NCBI GenBank assembly: GCA_035559535.1
Contig: DATMBG010000022.1
Span: 62,001 to 126,000, forward strand
Length of the DNA: 64,000 nucleotides
Source: Candidatus Limnocylindrales bacterium
Lineage (GTDB): Bacteria > Moduliflexota > Moduliflexia > Moduliflexales > JAUQPW01
Direction: 5' to 3'
Part shown: piece by piece, positions 51,552-60,867 of the stretch
How positions within the stretch are numbered: the stretch's first letter is position 1
Layout: each line of letters begins with the position of its first letter
Made by a program: the position numbers and the translations under genes
The notes under the pieces: generated by a model
Told to the model about the DNA's origin: nothing
Seen by the model: only the letters and a program-made list of their open reading frames with translations
Databases searched by the model: none

Positions 51552-53348
51552 TCAACGATTCCTTCTTCGTTCCTGTTCCGTGAGATATTTCTTTCGTAAT
51601 CGGATACTCTTAGGAGTCACTTCCACCAGTTCATCCTGCTCGATGAATTCCAAAGCCTGTTCCAGGGTTAAAGTTCGGTGTGGGATAAGTCGAATGGCCT
51701 CATCGGCGGTAGAAGATCGCATATTGGTCAGGCGTTTTTCTTTGCAGGGATTGACGGTCATATCCTGTTCCCTGGAGTTCTGCCCGATGATCATTCCTTC
51801 GTACACCGGTACCCCGGGTCCCAGGAACAGGACGCCGCGTTCCTGGAGGTTCCAGAGAGCATAGGCAACCGTTATACCGGTCTCACCCGAGATAAGGACG
51901 CCGTTGGGTCGTCTGACCAGTTTTCCTTTAAACGGTTCATAGTGAGAGAAAGAGTGATCCAGCAATCCTTCTCCTTTGGTATCCATCATGAACTCGGTGT
52001 AATATCCCAGGAGACCTCGGGTTGGAATCAAATATTCCAGGACTGTTACCCCATGCTCCGAGCGCATCCCTTGCATCTCCCCTTTACGGAGTCCCAACTT
52101 TTCGATAACGGTTCCGGCATAAGGATCAGGAACGGTAATCACAAGCTGTTCAATGGGTTCCATAACGACCCCACCGACTTCTTTAGTAATTACTTCCGGC
52201 CGGGAGACCTGAACTTCATATCCTTCTCGTCGCATTGTCTCCAACAAGATAGAAAGATGGAGTTCCCCGCGTCCGGAGACCTTGTATCCTTCCACACCTC
52301 CTAAGGATTCGACCCTAAGACCCACATTGGTCTGTATCTCCCGTTCCAGCCGTTCCTTAAGCTGACGGTTGGTTACGAATCTCCCCTCTTTTCCGGCAAA
52401 AGGTGAGTCATTGACCAGGAAGTTCATAGTCAGGGTAGGTTCCCCGATCTTTAAAGGGGGCATGGGCCGTGGAGCTTCTGGCAGGCAGATGGTATCTCCG
52501 ATGGTAATTCCTTCGATTCCTGCAATGGCTACAATATCTCCGCAGGGAGCTTCTTCCACTTCTTTTCGCTTGAGCCCTTCAAAGACAAAAAGCCTGTTTA
52601 TCTTCGCAGGTTCTATCCTTCCATCCCGTTTACAAACCACCACAGGGGTCTGTCTTTTGATTTTTCCCTGATAGACGCGTCCGATTCCAATCCGTCCTAT
52701 ATAATCATCGTAATCCAGGCTGGTAACTTGAATCTGTAAAGGAAGATCTGCCTTGTCAGCAGAAGAGGGAACATGGGCCAAAATCGTTTCAAAGAGGGGA
52801 CCTAAATCTTTACCTTCTTCTTCCAGACTTCGTTTTGCAATGCCCTGTCGGGCAATGGTGTAGAGGATTGGAAAATCCAGTTGTTCATCGGTGGCCCCCA
52901 GTTCCATAAAAAGTTCAAACACCAGATCCACCACATGATGGGCCCGCTGATCTTTCCGATCAATTTTATTGATCACGACGATGGGCCTTAATCCCAACTC
53001 CAAAGATTTTTTCAAAACGAACTTCGTTTGAGGCATGGGACCCTCTGCGGCATCCACAAGGAGTAAAACCGAATCGACTGTTTTCAGAATCCGCTCCACT
53101 TCCGAACCAAAATCTGCATGACCCGGGGTATCTACAATATTAATCTTGACCCCCTTGTAGGAAATCGCAGCATTTTTAGAGAAAATCGTAATACCCCGCT
53201 CCCGTTCCAGTTCGTTGGAATCCATGATACATTCAACAACCGGTTCATTGGCCCGGAAAGCTCCACTCTGTCTCAAAAGATGATCTACCAGGGTCGTCTT
53301 ACCATGATCTACGTGGGCAATAATTCCAATATTGATAATCCGTTGCAT
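51552..53348 (-). CDS. typA: Ribosome-associated GTPase TypA/BipA
   Basis: 598 aa, usual length, a translational GTPase that assists ribosome assembly or stress growth. G1 is AHVDHGKT (11-18), G3 DTPGH, G4 NKID. The switch region ERERGITI and the C-terminal TypA signature (TRGLLGYYTEFMMDTKGEGLLDHSF, EETGITVAYALWNLQERG-like) are intact. A ribosome site AGGAGG is about 15 bases before the ATG. Confidence 0.97.
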   Translation of the reverse strand: MQRIINIGIIAHVDHGKTTLVDHLLRQSGAFRANEPVVECIMDSNELERERGITIFSKNAAISYKGVKINIVDTPGHADFGSEVERILKTVDSVLLLVDAAEGPMPQTKFVLKKSLELGLRPIVVINKIDRKDQRAHHVVDLVFELFMELGATDEQLDFPILYTIARQGIAKRSLEEEGKDLGPLFETILAHVPSSADKADLPLQIQVTSLDYDDYIGRIGIGRVYQGKIKRQTPVVVCKRDGRIEPAKINRLFVFEGLKRKEVEEAPCGDIVAIAGIEGITIGDTICLPEAPRPMPPLKIGEPTLTMNFLVNDSPFAGKEGRFVTNRQLKERLEREIQTNVGLRVESLGGVEGYKVSGRGELHLSILLETMRREGYEVQVSRPEVITKEVGGVVMEPIEQLVITVPDPYAGTVIEKLGLRKGEMQGMRSEHGVTVLEYLIPTRGLLGYYTEFMMDTKGEGLLDHSFSHYEPFKGKLVRRPNGVLISGETGITVAYALWNLQERGVLFLGPGVPVYEGMIIGQNSREQDMTVNPCKEKRLTNMRSSTADEAIRLIPHRTLTLEQALEFIEQDELVEVTPKSIRLRKKYLTEQERRRNR

Positions 53349-53570
53349 AATAGTTTTAAAATGCCTCCTACTTTTCTACCGATCTGTATATCCGTTATCC
53401 GAATAAATGTAAGGGTTTATTAATATACGGTCAAGGAAATTAAATTTCAACGGCTGGAATTCAAAACGAATGATGAACGGCGAAGGGTTAACGGGAAGGA
53501 TAAAAATTTATTTTCCTATGATAAGGTCCGGGGAAAAATATAGACACCTTCCTATTTACAGAAAAGGATG
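53349..53570. other. Intergenic between typA and Uma2 region
   Basis: No gene is seen. It holds the presumed typA promoter region on the left and leads into the folded RNA candidate. Short inverted pairs (for example GAAATTAAATTTC near 53437) are weak. Confidence 0.35.
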
Positions 53571-53722
53571 GAAAGTGATACTTTACTTTCAGTACCTGAT
53601 TCGGCAAGGTTAAATTAGGTTTTAACCTTAAAAGCTCGGTAGGAGCAATCTGTTGGTAGCAATCAAGAGTCCTGGAGTGGGACCCTATGGTCTACCAACA
53701 GATCGCCTCGTTGAGGCTTTTT
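53571..53722 (+). ncRNA. Candidate structured RNA or 5' leader with terminator
   Basis: Successive stems: GAAAGT/ACTTTC (53571-53590), AAGGTTAAA/TTTAACCTT (53606-53629), a perfect 12-bp ATCTGTTGGTAG/CTACCAACAGAT (53648-53703) with a small inner GTCC/GGAC stem, then a classical terminator GCCTC-GTT-GAGGC-TTTTT (53705-53722). It lies before the Uma2 gene. It could be a small RNA or an attenuator/riboswitch-like leader. No known family is recognised. Confidence 0.4.
53705..53722 (+). terminator. Rho-independent terminator upstream of Uma2 gene
   Basis: GCCTC, loop GTT, GAGGC then TTTTT. It lies 72 bp before the Uma2 start, so it would stop a short upstream RNA or act as an attenuator. Confidence 0.6.
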
Positions 53723-53794
53723 AGGTAATTTAACAGAGTCGAGCTCAGGAACCAGAAATCTATTTGAATATTCTGTAATCAGGAGGACAGAGGT

Positions 53795-54538
53795 ATGAGT
53801 CTTTCTACTTCCAGTATTTTTGAACCCATTACCGAACCAGAGATCCTTGAAAGTATTAAAGCCCTCCCCACCGAAGATGATTTGCCATATGACGATGGAG
53901 AGCCTATGGAAAGTGAACGTCATTTAATGCAGATGATCGTTTTGATTCAATCCCTTAGAGAAGGCTGGTCCACGCCCCGGAGCTATTATGTAGGTGGAAA
54001 TATGTTTTTGTATTATGAATTGAATAGCGAAAAGAAATTTCGAGGGCCGGACTTTTTCCTGGTATTGGATGTAAATAATCGGGAGCGGAAGAGTTGGGTA
54101 GTCTGGCAGGAAGGAATGCGATTCCCGGATTTAATTATAGAAATTTTATCTGATAAAACGCGGGAAATCGATAAAGGGGAAAAAAAAGAATTGTACGAGC
54201 GGATTTTTCGGACTCCGGAATATTACCTGTTTGATCCATTTACCCAGGAATTTATAGGCTTAAAGTTACGAGATGGTTCTTATGAGGAGGAAATGCCCGA
54301 TGAAGAGAGAAAAATCTATTCAAAAGTGACAGGACTCTATTTAGTTATAAAAGACGGGTGGTTGCGTTGGATGACTCCAGAGGGAATTATTTTGCCTACC
54401 CCCTCTGAACGGGCAGATCAGGAAAAACAACGGGCAGACCAGGAAAAACAACGGGCAGATCAGGCGGAACAACGACTAAAACAGGTAGAACAACTGCTTG
54501 AAGAATATAAACGTCGTTTTGGGAGTTTGGAGGAATAA
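53795..54538 (+). CDS. Uma2-family nuclease-like protein
   Basis: 247 aa. PD-(D/E)xK-type Uma2 (DUF820) fold: FRGPDFFLVLDV gives the PD, FPDLIIEILSDKT gives E-x-L-S, and the later Lys/Glu region GEKKELYERIFRTPEYYLFDPFTQEF completes the site. Residues about 205-245 are a short coiled coil with a repeated ADQEKQR unit (three copies). Function is unknown; members are often multi-copy and some linked to defence or transposons. Very good ribosome site (AGGAGGACAGAGGT). A truncated relative is at 20587. Confidence 0.85.
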   Translation: MSLSTSSIFEPITEPEILESIKALPTEDDLPYDDGEPMESERHLMQMIVLIQSLREGWSTPRSYYVGGNMFLYYELNSEKKFRGPDFFLVLDVNNRERKSWVVWQEGMRFPDLIIEILSDKTREIDKGEKKELYERIFRTPEYYLFDPFTQEFIGLKLRDGSYEEEMPDEERKIYSKVTGLYLVIKDGWLRWMTPEGIILPTPSERADQEKQRADQEKQRADQAEQRLKQVEQLLEEYKRRFGSLEE

Positions 54539-54651
54539 CCCGGAGAGGAGAATATCCCTTTTCGAGGAGATAAGATAAAAGCACTAGAGAAGATAGAGGG
54601 TAACGTTTAAAGATCTGAAAAAGCATTCATAGAAAGAGGGATCAGAAACGA

Positions 54652-55065
54652 ATGATGCCGTGTGTTTTCTGTCGAATTGTTGCAAAAGAGACCCCGGCCC
54701 ATATCGTTTATGAGGATGATAAGACGCTGGGGTTTTTAGATCATCTCCCGATTCATCGGGGTCATACGTTGGTGATTCTTAAGGATCATCATGAAAGCTT
54801 GTTAGATATCCCGGCGGAGGGTTTAAAAGATTTAATTTTGGCCACTCAGAAGGTCGGAGCAGGAGTTATAAAGGCTATGGGAGCAGAGGGATTTAATCTG
54901 GTTATGAATAACGGTCGTAGTGCCGGACAAGAAGTTCCCCATGCTCATTTTCACATCCTTCCCAGGTTTCGAGGAGATGGACTCCGGATAGGATTTCCAA
55001 GGAATCGCTATCCAGAGGAGGAGATGAGAAGGATTCAGGAAGCTATTAAAAAAGAGCTATCTTAG
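54652..55065 (+). CDS. HIT-family nucleotide hydrolase/transferase
   Basis: 137 aa, HIT superfamily of the Hint branch. CVFCRIVAKETPAHIVYEDD is the start, and the HIT triad is HAHFHILPR. It would hydrolyse nucleoside phosphoramidates or similar AMP conjugates. Its two 5' ATG codons are adjacent (54652 or 54655). The stop overlaps that of ptsI on the opposite strand by 4 bp (55062-55065). Confidence 0.95.
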   Translation: MMPCVFCRIVAKETPAHIVYEDDKTLGFLDHLPIHRGHTLVILKDHHESLLDIPAEGLKDLILATQKVGAGVIKAMGAEGFNLVMNNGRSAGQEVPHAHFHILPRFRGDGLRIGFPRNRYPEEEMRRIQEAIKKELS

Positions 55066-56795
55066 CGAATCAGATCCGGGAAGTGCTTCATCATCCATTC
55101 GTCGAGGTACTGTTGAATTTCGTTGGAGGTGGTAAAGGATAGAACCTCCTTAGCGACCTTTTCGGCCTGGGAAAGGGTAACGGAGCGGATGACCCTTTTA
55201 ACCTTTAAAAGGGAGTCTGCATTCATACTGAAGCTATCCAATCCCAATCCCAATAAGATGACAGTATATTTAGGATCTCCGGCCATTTCTCCACACATAC
55301 CTACCGGGATATTTTCTTCGTGACCTGCCTTAATAATATGAGCCAGGAGCCTTAAAATGGAAGGATGATAAGGTTCATAGAGGTAGGCTACTTTCTCATT
55401 TTCTCGATCTATGGCCAGGCAATACTGAATGAGGTCATTGGTTCCAATACTAAAGAAATCTACTTCTTTGGCCAGGAAGTCTGCAATAATGGCGGCCGAG
55501 GGAACTTCTACCATGATTCCTACCGGGATATTCTTATCGTAAGGAATCCCTTCTTGATCCAACTCTTCTTTAACTTCGTCAAGAATCGCATTGGCTTTTT
55601 TGAGTTCATCTACACCAGAAATCATGGGATACATAATCTGAAGTTTACCGTATTGACTGGCCCTCAGAATAGCACGGAGTTGAGTTTTAAAAAGATCCTT
55701 ATGGGTCAGACAGAGTCGAATAGCCCGTAGCCCGAGTACGGGATTCTTTTCTCCGGCAATATCTAGCGGAGATAAAACTTTTTCCCCACCCAGATCAATG
55801 GTACGGATAATAGCCGAATTAGGAGCTATACGTTCTGCCAGGGTTTTATAAACCTGGAAGTGCTCTTCTTCCGAGGGGAGGTCGTGGCGGTTCAGGTAGA
55901 GAAACTCCGTGCGATATAATCCTATTCCCTCGGCACCATATTTAAGGGCCAGATCAACTTCTTTTAACAATTCTACATTGGCCAGAAGAGAAACCTTTTG
56001 AAAATCCAGGGTTAAAGCCGGGAGGTCTTTTAATCTTAAAAGTTCGTTAATTTCATAATCATACTGTCGCTGTTTTTCCAGGTAAACTTCGAGAACATCC
56101 GAAGAAGGATTGACAATCACGATCCCCTCCGTCCCATCCACAATGAGCAGATCTCCGGTATCCACGGAAGCATACAAACCAGCTACCCCTACTACAGCCG
56201 GAATTCCCAAAGAATGGGCCATGATTGCACTATGGGAGGTTTTGCTTCCGGCATCGGTTACAAAGCCAATAACCCGTTCTTTAGACATTTGCACGGTATC
56301 CGAAGGAGAGAGGTCATAGGCAACTACAATGACATCTTCTTTCAGGTTATCCAGAGGATTTTCTTCATAACCGATAAGGTTTCTTAGAATGCTGTTTCCT
56401 GCATGGGTTATATCCATTTGACGTTCTCGCAGATACTCTGTTTCCGCATGAGCAAGATTTGCCTTGAATCGATCAATTACTTGTTTTAATGCCCACTCGG
56501 CAGACACCTTATATTTTTTGATATAATTGACAGTCTCCTCCACCAAGGTACTGTCTTCCAGAAGCATCAGGTGGACTTCAATAATTTTAGCCTGTTCATT
56601 ATCCTGACCTTCCAGTTTCTTTTTAACTTCCTCTAAATCAGCTTTTGCCCGTTCTACTGCCTTTCGAAAACGATCCGTTTCCTCCTCTACTTCAGAGTTT
56701 CTAATCCAGGATGGATTAATCTCCAACTCTGGATGATCTAAACGGAAAGCTCTTCCTATAACGATTCCTGGCGCTACGCCGATACCCTTGAACAT
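55062..56795 (-). CDS. ptsI: PTS enzyme I
   Basis: 577 aa, standard length. Autophosphorylates from PEP and passes phosphate to HPr. The active histidine is His188 in SKTSHSAIMAHSLGIPAVVG; the PEP-binding block includes GIGLYRTEFLYL and the C-terminal region MVEVPSAAIIADFLAKEVDFFSIGTNDLIQY and GMCGEMAGDP. The N-terminus MFKGIGVAPGIVIGRAF is typical. Ribosome site GGGGAG. It starts 3 bases after ptsH and ends the PTS cluster. Confidence 0.97.
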   Translation of the reverse strand: MFKGIGVAPGIVIGRAFRLDHPELEINPSWIRNSEVEEETDRFRKAVERAKADLEEVKKKLEGQDNEQAKIIEVHLMLLEDSTLVEETVNYIKKYKVSAEWALKQVIDRFKANLAHAETEYLRERQMDITHAGNSILRNLIGYEENPLDNLKEDVIVVAYDLSPSDTVQMSKERVIGFVTDAGSKTSHSAIMAHSLGIPAVVGVAGLYASVDTGDLLIVDGTEGIVIVNPSSDVLEVYLEKQRQYDYEINELLRLKDLPALTLDFQKVSLLANVELLKEVDLALKYGAEGIGLYRTEFLYLNRHDLPSEEEHFQVYKTLAERIAPNSAIIRTIDLGGEKVLSPLDIAGEKNPVLGLRAIRLCLTHKDLFKTQLRAILRASQYGKLQIMYPMISGVDELKKANAILDEVKEELDQEGIPYDKNIPVGIMVEVPSAAIIADFLAKEVDFFSIGTNDLIQYCLAIDRENEKVAYLYEPYHPSILRLLAHIIKAGHEENIPVGMCGEMAGDPKYTVILLGLGLDSFSMNADSLLKVKRVIRSVTLSQAEKVAKEVLSFTTSNEIQQYLDEWMMKHFPDLIR

Positions 56796-56798
56796 GGT

Positions 56799-57068
56799 TT
56801 ATTTCTCCCCAAATCCATTTTCTATGAGTTGGGTCAGTTCCTCTAACATTTCAGAGGCATCTTCCCCTTCTGCCTCTAAAGTGATCCGCGAACCTTTTGC
56901 TGCAGCTAAGGTAAGAACTCCCATAATACTCTTCCCATTCACCTGTTGATCATCTTTCGTCAGAATAAGTTTTGCTTTATATTTATTAGAAGTTTTTACA
57001 AGCATTGCTGCAGCCCTCGCATGTAGACCCAGTTCATTTTTAATTTCAGCCGTACGCTTTTGCTTCAT
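56799..57068 (-). CDS. ptsH: HPr phosphocarrier protein
   Basis: 89 aa from ATG 57068. The phosphohistidine is His16 in GLHARAAAML. Ser47 in NGKSIMGVLTLAA is the HPr-kinase site, so HprK, encoded in the same cluster, can regulate it. The start overlaps the IID stop as ATGA (4 bp); the longer frame (to 57131) inside IID is not used. Confidence 0.96.
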   Translation of the reverse strand: MKQKRTAEIKNELGLHARAAAMLVKTSNKYKAKLILTKDDQQVNGKSIMGVLTLAAAKGSRITLEAEGEDASEMLEELTQLIENGFGEK

Positions 57069-57832
57069 AAGCCATATGCAAGGATTATACTGGCCAGACC
57101 TACGATAGCTACTTGCCAGTATATGGACCATCCCTGGCGGCTCAATCTACTAAAGAGTAGAATCAAAATAAGGGAACAGAGCTTAAGGATCAGCCGATGA
57201 TCTTCCAGAAAAACGTCTTTAGTGTTCAATTGTAAGGCAGTTATACCTCCTAAGATGGGCAGGGCTATTTGTTTGAAAATCTTGGCCAGACCTGTTAAAT
57301 TCAGTTGCTCAATTTTCTTTGCGGCTAAGTCTTCCTGGGAATATCCCCACATAACTCCCATGACGCGAACCTGCAGGTGAAACAGATTATAAACGATAAA
57401 AAATACCACAGGGCCCAGGAACGCGATACGACCTCCCAGGACCATACAGGTCAGGCCTAAAGCTGCTACAAAGGGCCTTAAGGCTCCCCAGAAGAAAGCA
57501 TCTCCAATGGCTGCATAAGGTCCAGAGGTCATTGTTTTAAAGGAGATGATTTCTTCTTCTGTGGGACGCCCGGTTTGAGCACGCTTTTCTTCCATTTGTG
57601 CTACGGCCCCCAGGATAAAAGATGCAAAATAAGGATGGGTATTAAAAAACCTTAAATGGCGTAAAAAACTTCGCACCCTTTCTTCCGGGGAGGTATAAAG
57701 TTTTTGAAGGATAGGGGCCAATGCAAAAACAAACCCTAAGCTTTGCATACGCTGAAAACTCCAGGACGCCTGGAGAAAAAAAGATCTCAAAATAATTTTA
57801 AATAAATCCCATCGGTTTATCCGTTCTTGCAT
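57065..57832 (-). CDS. PTS mannose-family IID component
   Basis: 255 aa. Membrane-associated EIID of the mannose/sorbose PTS permease, with the conserved opening FFLQASWSFQRMQSLGFVFALAPIL, RFFNTHPYFASFILG, and several C-terminal helices. Works with IIC to move the sugar through the inner membrane and phosphorylate it. It lacks a ribosome site and begins 42 bp after IIC. Sugar specificity unknown. Confidence 0.93.
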   Translation of the reverse strand: MQERINRWDLFKIILRSFFLQASWSFQRMQSLGFVFALAPILQKLYTSPEERVRSFLRHLRFFNTHPYFASFILGAVAQMEEKRAQTGRPTEEEIISFKTMTSGPYAAIGDAFFWGALRPFVAALGLTCMVLGGRIAFLGPVVFFIVYNLFHLQVRVMGVMWGYSQEDLAAKKIEQLNLTGLAKIFKQIALPILGGITALQLNTKDVFLEDHRLILKLCSLILILLFSRLSRQGWSIYWQVAIVGLASIILAYGL

Positions 57833-57874
57833 AGGTTTAACCCGGTCAGGAGAAATAAGGAATAAGAATGGTTA

Positions 57875-58672
57875 CTACGGTTTTCCCTTCCAGGTTCTCC
57901 GGATTTTAAGTAAAGGAACTCCTATGGCTATCACTAGACCCATCTCTGGAGGTAACTTTAGACCCTCGACCAAGAACAAACAGAGAAAAAATGCGATGAA
58001 AAAACTACTTAATCCACCGGGTACCTTTAGTAGGTGAAGGGCTGATCCCACACCTAGGGTAAGAAATAAACTATTAAACACCCCGGCGAATCTGACAAAG
58101 CCAGGAGAGGTAAAAAAAGAAATCTGGGTACTCAAGTATAAGAGGCCTTTTTCCAGTAAAAGAATCAAAGTCGTTCCAATCAGGATCAAGGTAAAACCTT
58201 TAAGGAAGAAGATGAGAATGCCACTGAGGTGTTTGAGATTAACCGCGCTGAGATGGCCTTGCAGAACACTGATATCAGCAGATAAAGCCAGTTGATTATT
58301 CAGTTGTCTGACCCAGATATCCGCCCAGACGGTAGCCGGCGCAAATATTATCACCAGGACCAGGCTAAATAGAACAGCAACGGCCGGGCTCCAGAAATGG
58401 AGGCCAAGAATAGCCGTACCTGAACAAATACAGGCTAAAATGGAATTATCGGGGGGTACCACAGCTCCCGCCGGAACATAGGAGGTCCATAGAAGTTGAA
58501 GTAAAGCCCCCGTGATAAGGCCAAGCTGGGGATTATCCAATAACAGGCCTATCAAAGTGGCTGCTATAAGGGGTTGAGAAAGCATAACCTGAAGAACGGC
58601 AACGTTATCTAAAGATAACAGGCCTCCTACCACACTGATCGCTAAAATGTCCGTAATATTAGGGAGTAACAT
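57875..58672 (-). CDS. PTS mannose-family IIC component
   Basis: 265 aa, about eight membrane helices. Forms the sugar channel with IID. Blocks GGLLSLDNVAVLQVMLSQPLIAATLIGLLLDNP and LQLLWTSYVPAGAVVPPDN are characteristic. It overlaps the end of IIB by 14 bp. Ribosome site GAAGG. Confidence 0.93.
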   Translation of the reverse strand: MLLPNITDILAISVVGGLLSLDNVAVLQVMLSQPLIAATLIGLLLDNPQLGLITGALLQLLWTSYVPAGAVVPPDNSILACICSGTAILGLHFWSPAVAVLFSLVLVIIFAPATVWADIWVRQLNNQLALSADISVLQGHLSAVNLKHLSGILIFFLKGFTLILIGTTLILLLEKGLLYLSTQISFFTSPGFVRFAGVFNSLFLTLGVGSALHLLKVPGGLSSFFIAFFLCLFLVEGLKLPPEMGLVIAIGVPLLKIRRTWKGKP

Positions 58673-59156
58673 TTTTTACCTTCGCCAATACTTTTTGAAA
58701 ACTTGCCGGGTGATCTACTGGCACCATTCTTAAATCGATATCAACGCCACAATCGGTCAATTGCTCAAGAAACTCCAACTCTTCTGGTGTTACAGAGACG
58801 GTCTTGGTAAGGGGGACACCTTGAGGTACCTGCTCGGTAATGCCGATGTTGAGGGATTTAATAGCCAGTCCAGCCTGTACGGCACTCTGTAGATCACGGA
58901 TGCTGCTAAAAAGCAAAAGGATTTTTTCTTGTTTAAACTCTTTTTGGTTAAGTAAGTTAACTATTTCAGAAACCGGAGCAGCACGAAAACAGACCCCTTC
59001 CGGTAAGCTTAAACGCATAATAGTCTGGATCGATGGGTTCTGAGATACGGAATCATTGGCGATAATAATCGAAGTTCCCTTCACATAAGGTAGCCAACTA
59101 CAGATTACCTGTCCGTGAATTAATCGGGCATCGACACGTACCAGCTCCAAAGACAT
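58659..59156 (-). CDS. PTS mannose-family IIB component
   Basis: 165 aa soluble phosphotransfer protein. The active site is His14 in LVRVDARLIHGQV. It carries phosphate from IIA to the sugar bound by IIC/IID. No ribosome site; a hairpin element ends 4 bases before the ATG. Confidence 0.94.
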   Translation of the reverse strand: MSLELVRVDARLIHGQVICSWLPYVKGTSIIIANDSVSQNPSIQTIMRLSLPEGVCFRAAPVSEIVNLLNQKEFKQEKILLLFSSIRDLQSAVQAGLAIKSLNIGITEQVPQGVPLTKTVSVTPEELEFLEQLTDCGVDIDLRMVPVDHPASFQKVLAKVKNVTP

Positions 59157-59160
59157 TTTT

Positions 59161-59251
59161 TAAAGGATAAATAAAAAGCGAAGGACGAAGGATAAAAACC
59201 GCCTTTCCTGTATTTCTGTGTTGGCTTCATCCTTCATCCTTTATCCTTCCT
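59161..59251. repeat. Heptamer hairpin, GAAGGAT family
   Basis: Left arm AAAGGATAAATAAAAAGCGA, AGGACGAAGGATAAAA; right arm CTTCATCCTTCATCCTTTAT, CCTTC. It fills the gap between the IIA stop and the IIB ATG. Confidence 0.75.
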
Positions 59252-59260
59252 CCGGTTGCG

Positions 59261-59662
59261 TTAGCGGTGGAGAAATTCACTGGCGACATGGATACTATTC
59301 TGACCCGTCTTTTTTACAGCACTTGCAAGTTCTTTAAGGGAAATTGTGCCGTTGTTTGTTGTAGCGAGTTTCAACAGCATGGGCAGATTAACTCCGGTAA
59401 TCACTTCAACATGCAACTCATCGAGGAAGGACAGACTGATATTAGAGGGGGTCCCTCCGAACATATCTGTAAAAACCAAAACGCCAGATCCATCATCGAC
59501 TTCCTTAATAGCTTTCCGAATTCTCTCCCTTGCCGAATTAACCCCATCATTTACATCAATGGAGACCGATCTAACACGGGTTAATGGACCCACAATCATC
59601 TCGGCAGCGTGAACAAGTTCTTGAGCAAATTGGCCGTGTGCTACAACGACAGCACCAATCAT
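59261..59662 (-). CDS. PTS mannose-family IIA component
   Basis: 133 aa. Active His9 in AVVVAHGQFA accepts phosphate from HPr. DVNDGVNSARERI and VLVFTDMFGGTPSNISL are the family blocks. No ribosome site; a hairpin element ends 8 bases before the ATG. Soluble, separate protein (not fused to IIB). Confidence 0.95.
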   Translation of the reverse strand: MIGAVVVAHGQFAQELVHAAEMIVGPLTRVRSVSIDVNDGVNSARERIRKAIKEVDDGSGVLVFTDMFGGTPSNISLSFLDELHVEVITGVNLPMLLKLATTNNGTISLKELASAVKKTGQNSIHVASEFLHR

Positions 59663-59670
59663 TATTGATT

Positions 59671-59786
59671 ACAGTCCGCGGTCCGTTGTTACCCTAAAGG
59701 CCCTCTGATAGGCCTGAGTTACTGCAAACAAGCAGGCGAAATTAAGGTCGCTACTCCAAACTTGCAACAGACAACGGACAACGGAT
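59671..59786. repeat. Heptamer hairpin, GTCCGTT family
   Basis: Left arm ACAGTCCGCGGTCCGTTGTT (59671-59690), right arm AACAGACAACGGACAACGGA with TA (59765-59786); they pair well. The hairpin loop is about 70 bases. It spans most of the hprK-to-IIA gap. Confidence 0.65.
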
Positions 59787-59799
59787 AATTCATGAAAGA

Positions 59800-60738
59800 T
59801 CATTGATTTTTAAGTTTTTTATTAAGTTTGTCATTAAGATCTTTGGCCGAATCAAAACCCATTTCCTTTAAAAGCTGGTTCCTTGCTGCAACTTCTACAA
59901 TCATGGCCATATTTCGTCCGGGACCTACCGGCATTTCAATATAAGGTAAATTTACATTTAAAATACTTAATTTTTTTTCTGTAAGACCTAATCGTTCATA
60001 TTCCAGGGAGGATTTCCACTCAACAAACTTAATAACCAAATTTATCTCCTTTTGGTGTGCTACAGAGGCAATTCCGAAGAGATCCTTAATATTAATAATA
60101 CCTAATCCTCGGACTTCCATCAAGTCCTGAAGCAATTCCGAGGCCATTCCGATGAGTTTATTGGGGAAGATCCGCTTGATAAAAACCACGTCATCTGCAA
60201 CCAAACGATGTCCTCTTACAACCAGGTCTAAGGCACACTCACTTTTACCGATCCCACTATCTCCCAACATGAGCACCCCAGCCCCATAAACATCCACCAA
60301 GACCCCGTGCATACTGATAGAAGAAGCCAGACGGTATTCTAGAAAAGCATTGATTTCATTAATGCAGGCTGCACTGGTCATAGAGGTACGCAGAGTGGGA
60401 ATATGGGCTCTATTGGCCTCTTCTAGAAGCTCTTTAGGTACTTCCTGGCCTTTTGTAACGACAATGCAAGAAATGGTCATGTTCATGAAGTCGCGAATCC
60501 TTTTCTTTCGTTCCTCACTGGGTAGCTCAAAGAGGTAGGTAATTTCCGTTTCTCCTAAGACTTGAACCCTATTGGGATGTACGTGCTTAAGAAAACCGGC
60601 AAATGCAAGCCCGGGTTTTTGGATTCGATAGTGACCGATTCTATTTTCAAGACCCTCCTCCCCGGCCAGAATCTCGAACTGAAGAAGCTTTAATCCTTCT
60701 TTTAACTCCCGAACGGTTATACTACTTTCGGTACTCAC
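59800..60738 (-). CDS. hprK: HPr kinase/phosphorylase
   Basis: 312 aa. Phosphorylates HPr Ser47 in response to metabolite level and can reverse it. The Walker A motif GDSGIGKS is at 159-166, after a substrate-binding N-domain beginning SSITVRELKEGLKLLQFEILAGEEG. DVVFIKRIFPNKLIGM and the C-terminal SLEYERLGLTEKK are also family-like. I set a GTG start at 60738 because the longer frame (to 60840) just translates the octamer hairpin. No ribosome site; the hairpin ends 12 bases upstream. Confidence 0.92.
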   Translation of the reverse strand: MSTESSITVRELKEGLKLLQFEILAGEEGLENRIGHYRIQKPGLAFAGFLKHVHPNRVQVLGETEITYLFELPSEERKKRIRDFMNMTISCIVVTKGQEVPKELLEEANRAHIPTLRTSMTSAACINEINAFLEYRLASSISMHGVLVDVYGAGVLMLGDSGIGKSECALDLVVRGHRLVADDVVFIKRIFPNKLIGMASELLQDLMEVRGLGIINIKDLFGIASVAHQKEINLVIKFVEWKSSLEYERLGLTEKKLSILNVNLPYIEMPVGPGRNMAMIVEVAARNQLLKEMGFDSAKDLNDKLNKKLKNQ

Positions 60739-60750
60739 TTTAGGAAATAA

Positions 60751-60860
60751 GGAAGTATGGGAGTATGGGAGTATGGGAGTGTGGAAGTGTGGAGGTATAG
60801 GGGTGTAGAAGTAGAGACTCCCATACTCCCATACTCCCATACCCCAACACTCCCAACTCC
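60751..60860. repeat. Octamer-repeat hairpin, family GGRRGTRT
   Basis: Units GGAAGTAT, GGGAGTAT (three), GGAAGTGT and GGAGGTAT face ACTCCCATACTCCCATACTC and ACCCCAACACTCCC. Together with the copies at 15511, 17565 and 22196 it shows the same unit in a distant place. It lies between ptsN stop and hprK start. Confidence 0.85.
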
Positions 60861-60867
60861 TAGCTCC

